Below, in pieces: positions 24,454 to 33,435 of a stretch of 64,000 bases of DNA. Both the position numbers and the translations under genes were made by a program. The notes under the pieces were generated by a model. It saw only the letters and a program-made list of their open reading frames with translations, did no database searches and had not been told where the DNA came from. The stretch is taken from contig NZ_JBHSHC010000096.1 of NCBI RefSeq assembly GCF_042652925.1, positions 62,001-126,000 on the forward strand, in the 5' to 3' direction. Origin of the DNA: Effusibacillus consociatus (GTDB lineage: Bacteria > Bacillota > Bacilli > Tumebacillales > Effusibacillaceae). The number at the start of each line of letters is the position of its first letter. Within the stretch, counting starts at the first letter, position 1.

Positions 24454-26328
24454 ATGTCTAAAATATTAGTTATTGCACCGTATCAAGGGCTTAAAGACTT
24501 GTTTTTGGAAGTGAATGAGGAATTAAATAAAGACATCTACGTGGAAGTTGGAGACCTTTACAAGGGGCTGTCCATTGCAAAAAGCATGGAGGGGAAAGGC
24601 TACGATGTGATCATTAGCCGCGGAGCCACTGCACGCCTTCTGCGGGAAAATTGCGGTATTCCTGTAGTGGAAGTGAAAATATCAGGATACGATATCATGC
24701 GGACTTTGACGCTTGTAAAAGGCTATCCCGGCAAGATTGGTCTTATGAGCTATCGTACGATTATCGAGGGAGCGGATGTCATCGGTACGTTGCTCGACAT
24801 GAATTTAACTTTTTTTCCTATCCGGGAAGACCAAGAGGTGGAGAGCAGAATTAAGGAAGTGATCGACCAGGGCATTCAAGTGATCATTGGGGATGTGATT
24901 TCCACCTCGGTTGCTGCCCGGCTCGGATTAAACTCCATTCTGATTACCTCCGGCAAAGAAGCTGTTATGGAATCGATCCGTGATGCCGAACATCTGGCTT
25001 TCTATACAAAAAAGGAAAAAGAGCGGATTCAATTGTTAGAAGCAATCATTTCATGCTCCCGGGACGGAATTGTCGCCGTCAATGCTGCTGGGGAAATATA
25101 TGCCTTTAATCAGAAGGCGGAAGAGCTGCTCGGCATTAATGCGGGACAAGCCTTAGGGAAACGGCCTGAGGAGATCAATCCTCAGCTTCAACTGGATTCG
25201 GACATTGAAAGAGAGGGCCAATCCTCCGACGATGTAGTAACACTTAATGGGGAAAAAGTGATGATTAGTAAAAATCCCATTCGATCGGAAGAACAGAGGT
25301 TGGGTGCGGTTGCGATCCTGCAAACGGTCAGTAAAATTCAAAAGGTGGAAAGTCAGATCCGTAATAAGTTGGCCGGCGGAGGGTTGCGGGCTCGTATGCA
25401 TTTTAATCATCTGGTTGCTACTTCGGAAATTATGAAGGAAACCATCCAAGCTGCAAAGCAATACAGCAAAAACAAATTTCCGATTCTTATATACGGGGAA
25501 GCTGGAACAGGCAAAACGAGTTTTGCACAAGCGATCCATAATGCAAGTGATCGAAAAGAATTTCCGTTTGTTTTTTTGAATTGTGAATCGTATAAAGAGG
25601 AGCAGTTGGAGCTTGAGATTTTCGGATATGAAGGCAATGAAGACAACAAGCGAGGCGTGTTTGAACTGGCGGATGGAGGTACACTATTTATCGATGCGAT
25701 AGGGAAAATGCCTCTCTCGATCCAGGCTAAGCTGATTAACGTTCTGCAGGAGAAAAAGGTGGTTCGTCTTAACGGCAAAAAGGCGATTCCGATTGATGTC
25801 CGTCTGATTGCAGCCAATGCCCAAAATTTAAAGAATCATGTAGCGGATGGTGAATTCAGGGAAGATCTGTTTCATTTGATTAATACAGGCAGTTTGACGA
25901 TCCCGCCATTACGGGAGCGAAAGGAAGATATAGATGAATTGGTTCGTTGGTTTATAGCATCTCTAAATCCTGCTCTTGGAAAACAGATAGTCGGTTTGCG
26001 ACCGGAAGTCATGAAGCGGCTTAAAGAAGCGAATTGGCCCGGTAACGTCATGGAACTGAAAAATGTGGTTCGGAAGTTGTGTATCACAGGGAAAGCCCCG
26101 TTTATTAAGTTGGAAGATGTTGAATCGATTCTGGATGACCTGTTTAAAGAACGAATTATCTTGCCCGCCGGAACTGGGTTGGACATATCGGGAAAAACTC
26201 TCGTACAACTTGAGAAAGAGATCATCACCCAGGTTCTGATCGAGGAAGAATACAATCAGTCGAAAGCTGCCAAGCGTCTGGGGATCAATCGTTCTACTCT
26301 ATGGAGGAAAATAAAGGATATGGAATAA
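24454..26328 (+). CDS. PrpR-type regulator with degenerate sigma-54 activator (AAA+) domain
   Basis: 624 residues. Residues 1 to about 180 resemble the PrpR N-terminal sensor domain. A PAS-like segment follows ('AIISCSRDGIVAVNAAGEIY'), then an AAA+ domain (about 325-540) and a Fis-type HTH ('NQSKAAKRLGINRSTLWRKI'). The Walker A motif (GEAGTGKT) is intact. However, the GAFTGA sigma-54 contact loop is absent ('FGYEGNEDNKRGVFELADGG'), the Walker B Glu is Ala ('LFIDAIGKM'), and one arginine-finger position is lost ('FREDLFHLIN'). It probably acts without sigma-54, as TyrR does. ATG 24454 is preferred because of AAGAGGGG upstream. The likely target is the operon at 26444-40561. Confidence 0.88.
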   Translation: MSKILVIAPYQGLKDLFLEVNEELNKDIYVEVGDLYKGLSIAKSMEGKGYDVIISRGATARLLRENCGIPVVEVKISGYDIMRTLTLVKGYPGKIGLMSYRTIIEGADVIGTLLDMNLTFFPIREDQEVESRIKEVIDQGIQVIIGDVISTSVAARLGLNSILITSGKEAVMESIRDAEHLAFYTKKEKERIQLLEAIISCSRDGIVAVNAAGEIYAFNQKAEELLGINAGQALGKRPEEINPQLQLDSDIEREGQSSDDVVTLNGEKVMISKNPIRSEEQRLGAVAILQTVSKIQKVESQIRNKLAGGGLRARMHFNHLVATSEIMKETIQAAKQYSKNKFPILIYGEAGTGKTSFAQAIHNASDRKEFPFVFLNCESYKEEQLELEIFGYEGNEDNKRGVFELADGGTLFIDAIGKMPLSIQAKLINVLQEKKVVRLNGKKAIPIDVRLIAANAQNLKNHVADGEFREDLFHLINTGSLTIPPLRERKEDIDELVRWFIASLNPALGKQIVGLRPEVMKRLKEANWPGNVMELKNVVRKLCITGKAPFIKLEDVESILDDLFKERIILPAGTGLDISGKTLVQLEKEIITQVLIEEEYNQSKAAKRLGINRSTLWRKIKDME

Positions 26329-26332
26329 AATC

Positions 26333-26350
26333 GTTGCAATATGAAACAAC
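26333..26350 (-). promoter_or_regulatory. Shared 18-bp regulator motif, site 2
   Basis: On the - strand this reads GTTGTTTCATATTGCAAC, matching site 1 (24404-24421) at 13 of 18 positions with identical spacing. It lies 17 bases upstream of the -35 box of the next operon, a normal activator position. Confidence 0.55.
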
Positions 26351-26367
26351 TTTTAGAGAATTAACTA

Positions 26368-26396
26368 TTGAATTTTGCATCTATCTCAAGTAATGT
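26368..26396 (+). promoter_or_regulatory. Sigma-A-type promoter of the acid-sugar kinase/lar operon
   Basis: TTGAAT (26368-26373), a 17-base spacer and TAATGT (26391-26396). I found no sigma-54 (-24 GG / -12 GC) promoter here, which fits the degenerate regulator upstream. Confidence 0.5.
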
Positions 26397-26443
26397 TTTA
26401 AATGTAAAGTCAATTCTAAATGTGTTGTTTAGATAAGAAGGTG

Positions 26444-27784
26444 ATGGATTCATTGTCGAGATTAGTCATCATTGCGGATGATCTGACAGGATCGAATGAT
26501 GCGGGGCTTCAATTTGCGAAACAAGGGTTCCGTACCCTGTCTCTTCTGGATGCGGAATGGAATGATCTTAATAATGATGCTGATGTATGCGTTTTCAATG
26601 CGGAAACAAGGTCCTTGCATTCACAGTTGGCTTATGAACGTACCAAAGAGATTGCGCGGCACCTCGATCTGAATCTGGTACCTTATGTGTACAAAAAAAT
26701 TGATTCTACCATGCGCGGCAATATTGGTGCGGAAATTGATGCCTTGATGGACAGTTTACCTTTTGATCTGGCGGTTGTAGTTCCCGCTTATCCGAAAAAT
26801 GACCGAAAAACCATTGGCGGATATCACCTGGTGAACCAGATGCTGCTGGAAGATTCAGAGATTGCTCGAGATCCTAAATGCCCTGTTACTCAATCTCATA
26901 TACCTACTCTTCTCTCCGGACAATCAAAAAGGCCGATAGGCCATGTTGAACTTAAGACCATCAGAGAATCGGGCGCCGGACTTACAGACCGCGTTAGGGA
27001 TATGGTGGCACAGGGGAATTCCATAATAGTTTTTGATGCTGTTTTTCAAGACGATTTGAAAGCGATTACAGAAGCCGTTTCGACTAGTGGCTTAAAGACC
27101 CTCTGGGTGGGATCGGCCGGACTGGCCCACTCCTTGTCAGAGGTAATTGATCTTAAACGGAAAGCAAGAACAGAACAAAAAGAACCGGAAACAAACAGTT
27201 TCTTCCCGACGTTTGTTGTTGCCGGCAGTGTAAATGCGATCACCAGACAACAAATTGAAGCTCTGAATGAGCGGGATGAGTTTCAAGTTATCGTCGCAAA
27301 CCCTTTATCGTTTTTGGAAGATTCCGAAAGGGGAGAAGAGTTAGAAAAAATAACAAAACTTCTAATAGATGTAATAGATAATGGAAAAAGTCCGGTGCTG
27401 ACCACTGACGTTTCTGAATCAACGAGGCTACCAGTCGGAGAATGGATGAGAAAAAATGGGCGCGACGGTCTGTATGCAGGAAACCAAATTGCTGATTGTT
27501 TAGGTAAGTTAGGAGCTATGGTTGTATCGCGGCGGAAGTTGGGAGGCATGGTGCTTACAGGAGGTGATATTGCGTACCGAACTTGTAAGTACCTGCAAGT
27601 GAAAGCTTTCTGGATTCTCGATGAAGTGGAAGAGGGGATTCCCTTTTCTCAAGTAATTGGCGGTAGTGCGGATGCTCTTCCAATCATCACCAAAGCCGGT
27701 GCGTTTGGAAATCGTTTTTCCTTGGTTCATGCCGTGGAAAAAATAAAAACATACAGGGGGTCTATCCATGAAAAAAGTTTTTAG
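26444..27784 (+). CDS. DUF1537-family four-carbon acid-sugar kinase
   Basis: About 446 residues. The N-terminal domain has 'VIIADDLTGSNDAGLQFAKQ' and 'YKKIDSTMRGNIGAEIDALM'; 'VVPAYPKNDRKTIGGYHLVN' is the substrate-site block. The C-terminal nucleotide domain has 'LGGMVLTGGDIA' and 'KAGAFGN'. The family phosphorylates four-carbon acid sugars such as D-threonate and D-erythronate. With the PdxA2-like enzyme at 34678 it matches the known kinase-dehydrogenase pair that yields dihydroxyacetone phosphate. The start is uncertain: ATG 26444 and TTG 26453 both follow AAGAAGG. It overlaps the next gene by 17 bases. Confidence 0.88.
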   Translation: MDSLSRLVIIADDLTGSNDAGLQFAKQGFRTLSLLDAEWNDLNNDADVCVFNAETRSLHSQLAYERTKEIARHLDLNLVPYVYKKIDSTMRGNIGAEIDALMDSLPFDLAVVVPAYPKNDRKTIGGYHLVNQMLLEDSEIARDPKCPVTQSHIPTLLSGQSKRPIGHVELKTIRESGAGLTDRVRDMVAQGNSIIVFDAVFQDDLKAITEAVSTSGLKTLWVGSAGLAHSLSEVIDLKRKARTEQKEPETNSFFPTFVVAGSVNAITRQQIEALNERDEFQVIVANPLSFLEDSERGEELEKITKLLIDVIDNGKSPVLTTDVSESTRLPVGEWMRKNGRDGLYAGNQIADCLGKLGAMVVSRRKLGGMVLTGGDIAYRTCKYLQVKAFWILDEVEEGIPFSQVIGGSADALPIITKAGAFGNRFSLVHAVEKIKTYRGSIHEKSF

Positions 27785-28790
27785 TCTTTTGGCAGTAGCT
27801 TCCATGCTTACTTTAACCGCTTGTGGCAGCGGTGGCGGGGAAAAACAAAACACTTCCGCTTCTTCAGGCGGAAGCGGCAAAGCTGTTGAGTTGAAAATCG
27901 GCCATACACTTTCCGATACATCCCATTACCAAAAGGGGATGGAGAAGTTTAAGGAATTGGTCGAGTCCAAAACCAATGGCCAAGTCAAGATCAAAATCTT
28001 CCCTAACGGTTCGTTGGGCGGGGAACGGGATATGATCGAAGGCCTCAAGGTAGGAAGTATTGATATGGTGCTGACTTCCACTGGACCTATGAGCGGTTTC
28101 GCTCCTGAAGTAACCGTCGTTGACCTTCCGTTCCTGTTCCGTGATGCTGAACATGCACACAAAGTGCTGGACGGAAAAATTGGGACTGAGCTTCGAAACA
28201 AAGTTGAATCAAAGCTTAGTGTGAAAACTCTCGCTTGGTGGGAAAACGGATTCCGAAACGTAACCAACAGTAAACGAGCTGTCAATAAACCGGAGGATTT
28301 GAAGGGCCTTAAGATCCGTACAATGGAGAACGACATTCATATGGATTCGTTCCGAGCATTAGGTTCCGCTCCGACACCGATGGCGTTCACCGAATTGTTT
28401 ACGGCTCTGCAGCAAGGAGTTATTGATGCGGAAGAAAATCCGGTGCCGGTTATTATGACGTCCCGTTTCTATGAAGTGCAGAAACATCTGACGATGACTC
28501 GTCACTTCTATTCTCCATCCCTTATGCTGATTGCGAAGAGTAAATTTGACGGTTTAACCGATGATCAGAAAAAAGCGATTGAGCAAGCCGCAGTTGAAGC
28601 GGGTAAGTATGAACGTCAAGTCGTTCAAGACATGGAGAAGCAATATCTGGGGGATCTGAAAAACAAAGGCATGCAAATTGTTGAAACTCCGGACACCAAG
28701 CCTTTCATGGACGCGGTTAAACAGGTGTATGACAAGTATGAACCGAAATTTGGAAAAGAATTGATTGAAAGTATTCGGAATACCAAATAA
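27768..28790 (+). CDS. TRAP transporter substrate-binding protein (DctP family), third
   Basis: 340 residues with a lipoprotein signal (LTAC, Cys at about 19). Family blocks: 'VDLPFLFRDAEHAHKVLDG', 'WWENGFRNVTNSKRAV', 'LKGLKIRTMENDIHMDSF' (conserved Arg) and 'FTALQQGVIDAEENPVP'. It starts inside the kinase gene, so the two are co-expressed. The substrate is probably a C4 or related sugar acid, given the kinase and dehydrogenase in the operon. A perfect hairpin (28811-28834) follows and may keep its transcript level above that of the permease genes. Confidence 0.95.
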   Translation: MKKVFSLLAVASMLTLTACGSGGGEKQNTSASSGGSGKAVELKIGHTLSDTSHYQKGMEKFKELVESKTNGQVKIKIFPNGSLGGERDMIEGLKVGSIDMVLTSTGPMSGFAPEVTVVDLPFLFRDAEHAHKVLDGKIGTELRNKVESKLSVKTLAWWENGFRNVTNSKRAVNKPEDLKGLKIRTMENDIHMDSFRALGSAPTPMAFTELFTALQQGVIDAEENPVPVIMTSRFYEVQKHLTMTRHFYSPSLMLIAKSKFDGLTDDQKKAIEQAAVEAGKYERQVVQDMEKQYLGDLKNKGMQIVETPDTKPFMDAVKQVYDKYEPKFGKELIESIRNTK

Positions 28791-28810
28791 GAACGCTGAA
28801 AGCAAGACTT

Positions 28811-28834
28811 GGCGGATAGGGAAACCTATCCGCC
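28811..28834 (+). other. Intercistronic hairpin between binding-protein and permease genes
   Basis: GGCGGATAGG, loop GAAA, CCTATCCGCC: a 10-bp perfect stem with a GNRA tetraloop. No T-run follows, so it is more likely an mRNA-stabilising or processing hairpin than a full terminator. The ribosome binding site of dctQ comes just after. Confidence 0.75.
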
Positions 28835-28858
28835 AATCCATACCAAGGGGTGACTTAT

Positions 28859-29374
28859 TTGCAAAGTGTAATTAAGGGAATTGATGCGATCAACAGATTG
28901 CTGCGTTATTTTGCTGCTCTATTGCTGATGGGTATGTCCGCAATTATCGTCTATCAGGTGATTGTTCGATTTTTAACCAAATATGCCGACATTGAGCTGC
29001 CGCGATGGACGGAAGAATTGGCTCGGTACCTTATGATCTGGTTGGTGTTTATCGGAGCCTCCCTCGCTGTTCGTTATAGTGCGTTGATCGGTGTGGAAGC
29101 AATTTCCGAACGGCTGAGTAAAAACCTGCAAAAGACATTGAAGATTCTCGTTCTTATCCTATCTATGTTCTTTTTTGTCATCATGATTGTCTATGGCTTT
29201 GAAATGTTGGGTCATGTTTCTGCACAACTTTCTCCCGGCATGAAGCTGCCGATGTCAATTCCATATGCTTCTGTTCCTGCCGGCGGCTTTTTCATGCTTT
29301 TAAATTCGACAGCCGTCCTGTTAGAGACGTTACAGGGTGAAGCCAAGCGGGATTTCTTCAAGGGGGCGGAATAA
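28859..29374 (+). CDS. TRAP transporter small permease (DctQ family)
   Basis: About 171 residues with four membrane segments. 'LPRWTEELARYLMIWLVFIG' is the DctQ signature. It partners with the binding protein at 27768 and the DctM at 29376. TTG 28859 is chosen because AAGGGGTG (28845-28852) is about 6 bases upstream; GTG 28850 lies inside that site. One base separates its stop from the dctM start. Confidence 0.9.
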   Translation: MQSVIKGIDAINRLLRYFAALLLMGMSAIIVYQVIVRFLTKYADIELPRWTEELARYLMIWLVFIGASLAVRYSALIGVEAISERLSKNLQKTLKILVLILSMFFFVIMIVYGFEMLGHVSAQLSPGMKLPMSIPYASVPAGGFFMLLNSTAVLLETLQGEAKRDFFKGAE

Positions 29375-29375
29375 T

Positions 29376-30650
29376 ATGGCTTCAGTTATGTTGGTTTCCT
29401 TACTTATACTTTTATTATTTAGCGTACCTGTTGCTTTGTCATTGGGTCTTGCCTCAACAATTGCCTTCCTGAGCGAAGGAGATATGCCGCTGCTGGTTCT
29501 CATTCAACGGATGTTTGCGGCTCTTGATTCCTTTCCGTTGATGGCGATTCCCTTCTTTATTCTGGCAGGATCGCTTATGGAGACAGGTGGAATATCCCGC
29601 CGATTGGTCAACTTTGCAAACTCCTTAGCCGGGGGAATGACCGGAGGACTGGCTGTTGTTACGGTGATTACCGCGATGTTCTTTTCTGCGATTTCCGGTT
29701 CAAGCGCGGCAACTACTGCGGCAATTGGTTCCATTCTGATTCCCGCCATGGTGAAAAGAGGATATGATCTTCGCTTTGCAGCCGCGACACAAGCCGTGTC
29801 AGGGGAATTAGGCGTTATTATCCCGCCTTCGATTCCAATGATACTCTTTGGGATCTCAGCCGGTGTGTCGATCGGAGATTTGTTTATGGCAGGTTTTCTT
29901 CCGGGGCTGCTGATCGGGGGATCTCTCATTGTCGCATGCTGGTATCTGTCAAAGCGTCGGGGTTACACGGGTGAGTCCGGAATTACCTGGGCGATGAGAT
30001 TGACCGCTTTTAAAGAAGCGTTTTTGGCTTTATTGATGCCGGTTATTATTCTGGGTGGAATTTATGGCGGCGTATTTACACCGACTGAGGCAGCTGTGGT
30101 TGCTGTGGCCTACGCCTTTATTGTAGGGGTATTCATATATCGCGAAGTGAAGTGGAAGGATCTGATTGAAATATTTGCGAAGTCTTCCATCACCACAGCT
30201 ATCATTATGATCATTATTGCCAATGCCGGCATGTTCGGATGGATCTTGACACGGGAACAGGTACCGCAAGAGATCGCTTCCTTCTTCACTTCCATTTCGG
30301 ACAGCCCGATTGTCTTCCTGCTTCTTGTTAACATTTTGTTGTGGTTTGTCGGAATGTTTTTTGAGACATCCGCTTCGATCATAATCTTGGCTCCGTTATT
30401 GACACCGGTAGCAGTTGCACTAGGCATCGACCCGGTTCATTTCGGAATGATTGTGATCGTTAACTTGGCAATGGGTATGGTGACACCGCCTGTTGGGGTC
30501 AACCTGTTTGTCGCCTGCCAGATAGCAAATGTGAAATTGGACCAGCTGTCGAAAGCTTTACTACCGTTCTTCTTTGTCCTGGTTGCCGACATTTTAATTA
30601 TTACGTACGTGCCGGCTGTTTCAACTTGGTTACCGTCGATTTTGAAGTAG
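29376..30650 (+). CDS. TRAP transporter large permease (DctM family)
   Basis: About 424 residues with some 12 membrane segments. Family blocks: 'DSFPLMAIPFFILAGSLMET', 'FFSAISGSSAATTAAIGSIL' and 'VIIPPSIPMILFGISAG'. It is the ion-coupled channel subunit of the importer. ATG 29376 follows AAGGGGGCGG. The next gene (LarA-like) starts 37 bases on, so transport and epimerisation are in one operon. Confidence 0.95.
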   Translation: MASVMLVSLLILLLFSVPVALSLGLASTIAFLSEGDMPLLVLIQRMFAALDSFPLMAIPFFILAGSLMETGGISRRLVNFANSLAGGMTGGLAVVTVITAMFFSAISGSSAATTAAIGSILIPAMVKRGYDLRFAAATQAVSGELGVIIPPSIPMILFGISAGVSIGDLFMAGFLPGLLIGGSLIVACWYLSKRRGYTGESGITWAMRLTAFKEAFLALLMPVIILGGIYGGVFTPTEAAVVAVAYAFIVGVFIYREVKWKDLIEIFAKSSITTAIIMIIIANAGMFGWILTREQVPQEIASFFTSISDSPIVFLLLVNILLWFVGMFFETSASIIILAPLLTPVAVALGIDPVHFGMIVIVNLAMGMVTPPVGVNLFVACQIANVKLDQLSKALLPFFFVLVADILIITYVPAVSTWLPSILK

Positions 30651-30687
30651 ACAGACATACCTGAACGAAGGAGGGGCATCGAGTCTC

Positions 30688-31950
30688 ATGAAATTTCCAA
30701 GGATAGTGAAAATCAAACAGCATTTTCAAGGTCCTGTTGTAGAGGATATTGACGCTGCCGTATCCGAACAGTTAACACAGGCAGGATTAGGTCGAAAGAT
30801 CACTCCAGGAATGAGAGTGGCAATAACGGCGGGAAGTCGCGGGATCGCCAACATTCCGATGATTATCCGCGCCACCGTAAACGAACTTAAAAAAATGGGT
30901 GCCCTGCCGTTTATTGTACCGGCAATGGGAAGTCATGGCGGAGCCACGGCACAAGGTCAAGTTGAAGTTCTGGAGAGCCTTGGAATTACGGAGGAGTTCT
31001 GTGGTGCTCCTATCCTTTCTTCGATGGAAGTGGTACACGCAGGGGATACCCCTGGCGGAATGCCTGTATATGTCGATAAATACGCTTGGGAAGCGGATGG
31101 CATAATTCTGATGGGACGAGTCAAGGTGCATACGGATTTCAAATCTCCGATCGGGATTGAAAGCGGTCTGATGAAGATGGCTGCCATTGGTCTTGGCAAG
31201 CATAAGCAGGCCCTCTTGATTCACAGTTACGGAGTTCAAGGGATACGGGATATTATGCCGGAAGTCGCACGCGTCGTATTGGAAAAGGCAAACATCCTTT
31301 GCGGAGTTGCAATCATAGAAAACGCGTTTGAACAGACCGCCAAGATTGAAGCGATTCCCCCAGAAAACATCCCGCATCGGGAAAGTGAATTGCTAAGAGA
31401 ATCAGCCGCGTTAATGCCCAAACTGCCTGTCGAGGACATCGATGTCCTGGCCGTCGGGGAGATCGGGAAAAACTACAGCGGAACCGGCATGGATACCAAC
31501 ATAATCGGAAGAATTCGCATCCATGGTGTGGAAGAACCAAAAACTCCACGGATAAAGTACATCATTGCAAGCGATCTGAGCGAAGAGTCTCACGGCAATT
31601 CGTTGGGAATCGGTCTTGCTGATCTAACAACCAAGCGGCTGTTTGATAAGATCGATTTTCAAAAAATGAATGAAAATGTCGTCACAAGCACATTTCTGCA
31701 TCGAGCGATGATACCGATTGTTCTTGACAATGATCGGGAGGCACTTTCCGCCGCTTTGCGGGCGAACTGGGGGACTGAACCGGAGCAGGCAAGAATCGTG
31801 TTAATCCCCAATACGCTGCATCTTGAATACCTGTATGTGTCTGAATCATTACTCCCGGAGATTACAGATAGGGACCACATAGAGATAATTGGCGACTTGC
31901 AGGAGCTCAACTTTGGTAACGATGGTTATTTGCATAAATGGCATAACTAA
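30688..31950 (+). CDS. LarA-family (DUF2088) nickel-dependent racemase/epimerase-like protein, second
   Basis: 420 residues, paralogous to the protein at 7899: both have 'GSRGIA/VA', 'AMGSHGGA', 'GAPILSSM' and 'ESGLMKM' blocks. It differs in the substrate region: 'GRVKVHTDFKSPIGIESGLM' replaces 'NRIKPHTAF'. The His and Lys residues expected for nickel and pincer-cofactor binding can be placed in 'KVHTDF', 'LMKMAAIGLGKHKQ' and 'IHSYG'. I read it as a 2-epimerase that converts one four-carbon aldonate into the form used by the kinase/PdxA2 pair; this is inference. GGAGGGG lies some 13 bases before the ATG. Confidence 0.85.
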   Translation: MKFPRIVKIKQHFQGPVVEDIDAAVSEQLTQAGLGRKITPGMRVAITAGSRGIANIPMIIRATVNELKKMGALPFIVPAMGSHGGATAQGQVEVLESLGITEEFCGAPILSSMEVVHAGDTPGGMPVYVDKYAWEADGIILMGRVKVHTDFKSPIGIESGLMKMAAIGLGKHKQALLIHSYGVQGIRDIMPEVARVVLEKANILCGVAIIENAFEQTAKIEAIPPENIPHRESELLRESAALMPKLPVEDIDVLAVGEIGKNYSGTGMDTNIIGRIRIHGVEEPKTPRIKYIIASDLSEESHGNSLGIGLADLTTKRLFDKIDFQKMNENVVTSTFLHRAMIPIVLDNDREALSAALRANWGTEPEQARIVLIPNTLHLEYLYVSESLLPEITDRDHIEIIGDLQELNFGNDGYLHKWHN

Positions 31951-31974
31951 CATTTAGGGTGGGAGTGTGAAGTC

Positions 31975-33417
31975 ATGCAAACAAGTGCAGAGAAGGAAGT
32001 GCTTGTGTACGGAAACTTTATCAATGGACAGTGGACCGAAGGCAAAGACTATCTGCCGGTATTTAATAAATATACAGGTGAAGAGATTGCCCGCATTGCG
32101 AAAGCAACCAGAGAAGAGGTTGCCGATGCGGTGACGAGTGCGAAAGAGACGTTCAGTAAAAAGAAACTGAGCCCTTACGAACGCTACGAGATTTTGATGG
32201 CAGCAGCCGATATCTTTAAACAGCGAAAAGAAGAATTAGCGATGACTCTCGTTCAGGAAGTGGGCAAAGTCCTCAAGGATGCCCGTGCGGAGATTGATCG
32301 CGGGATCCAAACGTTTATTGCTTCGGCAGAAGAAGCAAAACGAATTGCCGGTGAGGGAATTCCATTGGGACAGCCGGGCAATGAGGGGAAAATGGCGTTT
32401 ACCGTACGTGTGCCGGTTGGTGTTATTGGCGCAATTACCCCGTTTAACTTCCCTTTCAATTTAACGGCCCATAAGGTCGGACCCGCGATTGCAGCCGGGA
32501 ATTCAGTCGTTTTAAAACCGGCTGAACTGACTCCGATTATTGCTTGCAAAATGGCTGAGATACTTACGGACGCCGGATTGCCTGGAGGCCACCTTAACAT
32601 AGTCAATGGATTGGGTCATGAGACCGGCCAATTTTTATTGGAAGATGATCGGATTGATATGTTTACTTTCACTGGAAGCCCAGGCGTGGGACGTCACATT
32701 AAAAGCACGACGGGCATACGTAAGGTCACTCTTGAACTGGGGAATAACTCGCCTACTATTGTTCACAAAGACGCACCTGACATTGGGAAGGCAGCTGAGC
32801 TATGTGTAACCCGTGGAGTTGGCAATGCGGGGCAAGCGTGTATTTCAGTGCAGCGTGTTTATGTTCATCGCGAAGTATACGATCTATTTGTACAAAATGC
32901 GGTTCAAGTTGCAGAGTCGTTGAAAGTTGGCAACCCGGAAGATCCCGGTACTGACGTGGGACCCATGATTTCAGAGAAGGAAGCAAAACGGGCGGAAGAA
33001 TGGATTCAAGAGGCGGTCGGTCAGGGAGCAACAGTTGTTTCCGGCGGGATCAGGGAAGGTTCTATCCTGCACCCTACAATTCTGGTGAATGTGAAGCCAG
33101 AGATGAAGGTAATTTGTCAGGAAGTTTTTGCGCCGGTAATCAGTATCATTCCTTTTGATGATATTGAGGAGGCTTACCGGCAGGCGAATGATACCCGGTT
33201 CGGATTGCAAGTGGGTTTGTTCACCTCAAATCTCCAGTTTGCAATGAGGGCCACTCAGGCACTGAATTTTGGCGGGGTTATTATCAATGATGTTTCGACT
33301 TACCGTGCGGACGTAATGCCTTATGGCGGTGTCAAGGATAGCGGAATCGGCAAAGAAGGTCCCCGTTACGCCGTTCAGGAAATGACAGATGAACGCATCG
33401 TTGTCATCAATCTGTAA
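31975..33417 (+). CDS. Aldehyde dehydrogenase family protein
   Basis: 480 residues. 'TPFNFPFNLTAHKVGPAIAA' lines the cofactor site. 'FTGSPGVGRHI', 'LELGNNSPTIV' (general base Glu) and 'NAGQACISVQRVYVH' (catalytic Cys) are all intact. It resembles lactaldehyde/glyceraldehyde or non-phosphorylating glyceraldehyde-3-phosphate dehydrogenases rather than the ketoglutarate semialdehyde type at 18532. It may oxidise a C2-C4 aldehyde to its acid. An alcohol dehydrogenase gene follows 18 bases later; together they could oxidise a polyol or alcohol to an acid sugar. Confidence 0.87.
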   Translation: MQTSAEKEVLVYGNFINGQWTEGKDYLPVFNKYTGEEIARIAKATREEVADAVTSAKETFSKKKLSPYERYEILMAAADIFKQRKEELAMTLVQEVGKVLKDARAEIDRGIQTFIASAEEAKRIAGEGIPLGQPGNEGKMAFTVRVPVGVIGAITPFNFPFNLTAHKVGPAIAAGNSVVLKPAELTPIIACKMAEILTDAGLPGGHLNIVNGLGHETGQFLLEDDRIDMFTFTGSPGVGRHIKSTTGIRKVTLELGNNSPTIVHKDAPDIGKAAELCVTRGVGNAGQACISVQRVYVHREVYDLFVQNAVQVAESLKVGNPEDPGTDVGPMISEKEAKRAEEWIQEAVGQGATVVSGGIREGSILHPTILVNVKPEMKVICQEVFAPVISIIPFDDIEEAYRQANDTRFGLQVGLFTSNLQFAMRATQALNFGGVIINDVSTYRADVMPYGGVKDSGIGKEGPRYAVQEMTDERIVVINL

Positions 33418-33435
33418 GGGGGGACAAGAAACAGG

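Noticed and set aside
26360..26385. A TTTTGCAT sequence as a possible sigma-54 -12 element upstream of the kinase operon.
   Set aside because: There is no GG doublet at the required upstream spacing, and a sigma-A-type promoter fits better. The regulator also lacks the GAFTGA loop.
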